A stretch of 32,146 nucleotides of DNA from contig RPFO01001066.1 in NCBI GenBank assembly GCA_009746045.1, positions 1 to 32,146 of the forward strand, in the 5' to 3' direction. The translations under genes were made by a program, and so were the position numbers. This document shows positions 31,025 to 32,146 of this stretch, piece by piece; the first letter of the stretch is position 1, and every line of letters starts with the position of its first letter. The notes below the pieces were generated by a model. That model was given only the letters and a program-made list of their open reading frames with translations, did no database searches and was not told the DNA's origin. Origin of the DNA: Mesostigma viride. Its lineage: Eukaryota; Streptophyta; Mesostigmatophyceae; Mesostigmatales; Mesostigmataceae.

Positions 31025-31569
31025 ACACCGGGGGGAGGCGGGGGGGGGGGGGGAGGAGCGTGGATGCAACTCGTCACGCGGGAGTTGCGTGCAGGGGGGG
31101 CCAAGTCACCTGCCGTGCCCGGCATCTAGCGCGGATCGCGACGGTTTGTATGGCTACACGGCTGACACGTTCGCACGTTCAAGAGCACGCAGCACGGTGA
31201 GTTCATCCTGTTGCGACCGTCCCAATCACCTTATAGTGCGTGAAGGTGCAGCCTGCCTTGCGCAGACTAGAACGCAACCGCATTGCACCGCGCTCCATTC
31301 CAGGTACGTGCCCGTGTCCCAGTATCATAGTCCTCGCACTGACGCTGTGTGCAGCAGCTTGCACTTCTACTCGATGCTAACGCGCGGTCTGCTCGCTTGC
31401 CCTTCTACTCGATTGCCGGTGCTGACCTCCCGTGGGGCAGGGTGAAGGCACATTGCAATCGCCGTCGGGGACGAGCTCGCGTGGATGCAACTCGGAGGAA
31501 CGCAACCACATTGCAGCGCGCTTCATTCCAGGTACGTCCCGGTGTCCCGTATCACATTCCCTCACGCTC
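31025..31569. other. Region downstream of the giant gene
   Basis: No gene is evident. A G-rich run lies at 31031-31053. A hairpin with stem GCAACTC/GAGTTGC (31066-31072 with 31082-31088, nine-base loop) follows 40 bases after the stop codon; it may be a 3'-end or element-end structure. CTAG occurs at 31126-31129 next to a short tgcc/ggca stem. A ~56-bp direct repeat links 31271-31326 and 31499-31555 (aacgcaacc, cattgca, cattccaggtacgt). Confidence 0.5.
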
Positions 31570-32146
31570 TACACCCACGCACCTTGCCAGCCCCCACACC
31601 AACCCACGCACGCATGGCAGCCCCCCCACACCCGCACACGCATGCCAGCCACCCCCCATTCCCACGCACACATGCTAGCCCCCCACACACCGCGCAACCA
31701 TGCGAGCCCCCCACAAACCCTGACGCATGGCAGCCCCCACACCCACGCACGCATGCCAGCCCCACCCCCACCAACACACCCATGTATGGCAGCTCCCGCC
31801 ACACCCACGCACCTTCCCAGCCCCCACGCCAACCCACGCACCGGCATGGAAGCCCCACGCGAACCCACGCACTCATACCAGCCTCCTCCCCCCACCACGC
31901 ATGCATGGCAGCTCCACCCCACACCCACGCACGCGCCCGCACCCACACTTAGCATGTCCTAGTATCACTCTCAGGCTCCGTCCCTCACGCTCCACACCCA
32001 TGCACGCACCTTGGCAGCCCCCACACCGATAGGCCCCCATTCCAGCACGCATGGCAGCCCACACAACGGCGCATGCGTGCCAGCCGCCAACCATTCCACG
32101 GACGCATCTAGCACCCCCACACACTACGCACGCATGCCAGCCCCAC
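31570..32146. repeat. Diverged 30-bp satellite, continuing past the window
   Basis: About 19 looser units of the same C-rich satellite (acccacgcacgcatg, cagcccccac), with more length and sequence variation than the arrays at 2.7 and 16.1 kb. The array is interrupted at about 31950-32000 by sequence like 31545-31580 (cctcacgct, acaccca). It reaches the right edge of the window. Confidence 0.9.

Overview
The window looks like nuclear DNA of a GC-rich eukaryote, probably a unicellular alga or another protist; I cannot name the species. The evidence is a long series of GT-AG introns (donors mostly gtgagt or gtaagt, acceptors tgcag), TG-rich introns, several satellite families, and no operon-like packing or recognisable RNA genes.

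Layout. 1-6.3 kb is non-coding repeat DNA. An 0.82 kb direct repeat (195-1017 and 5432-6256) carries a GC-rich hairpin followed by CTAG, like a Helitron 3' end. The two copies flank a plain AT-richer stretch and a 2.4 kb array of a ~30-bp satellite. 6.8-8.4 kb holds exons of a small multi-pass membrane protein of unknown family. One of its exons is tandemly duplicated, and the second copy is decayed inside an intron. About 9.15-31.02 kb reads as one giant gene of about 28 exons, roughly 4,200 residues, transcribed rightwards. 31.0-32.1 kb is downstream DNA running into another block of the 30-bp satellite.

The giant gene. Its splice phases agree from exon to exon, nearly all phase 0. In order it encodes: (1) a basic and Ala/Pro-rich N-terminus; (2) six copies of a helical unit, each split over an A-type exon and a B-type exon; (3) a Helitron replication initiator with an N-terminal zinc-binding segment, the HUH motif (GLPHAH) and the two-tyrosine motif (YLNKYINK); (4) a PIF1-type superfamily 1 helicase with Walker A GPAGTGKT and Walker B VVDEIG; (5) an acidic linker spread over small exons; (6) four tandem modules resembling ubiquitin-specific proteases (USP, peptidase C19). 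The second and fourth modules keep the Cys and His boxes; the first and third have lost both. Rep plus helicase is the standard Helitron transposase. The repeat N-terminus and the four-module USP-like tail are what make this element unusual.

The large introns of the gene are filled with satellite: the 30-bp and 40-bp families around 15.0-18.4 kb, and the same ~183-bp family in two separate introns (20.4-22.0 and 25.6-26.4 kb). Eight apparent -1 frame changes break the conserved reading, at least two of them in homopolymers. Their common direction suggests base-deletion errors in the assembly at least as strongly as gene decay. All catalytic motifs of Rep and helicase are intact as read.
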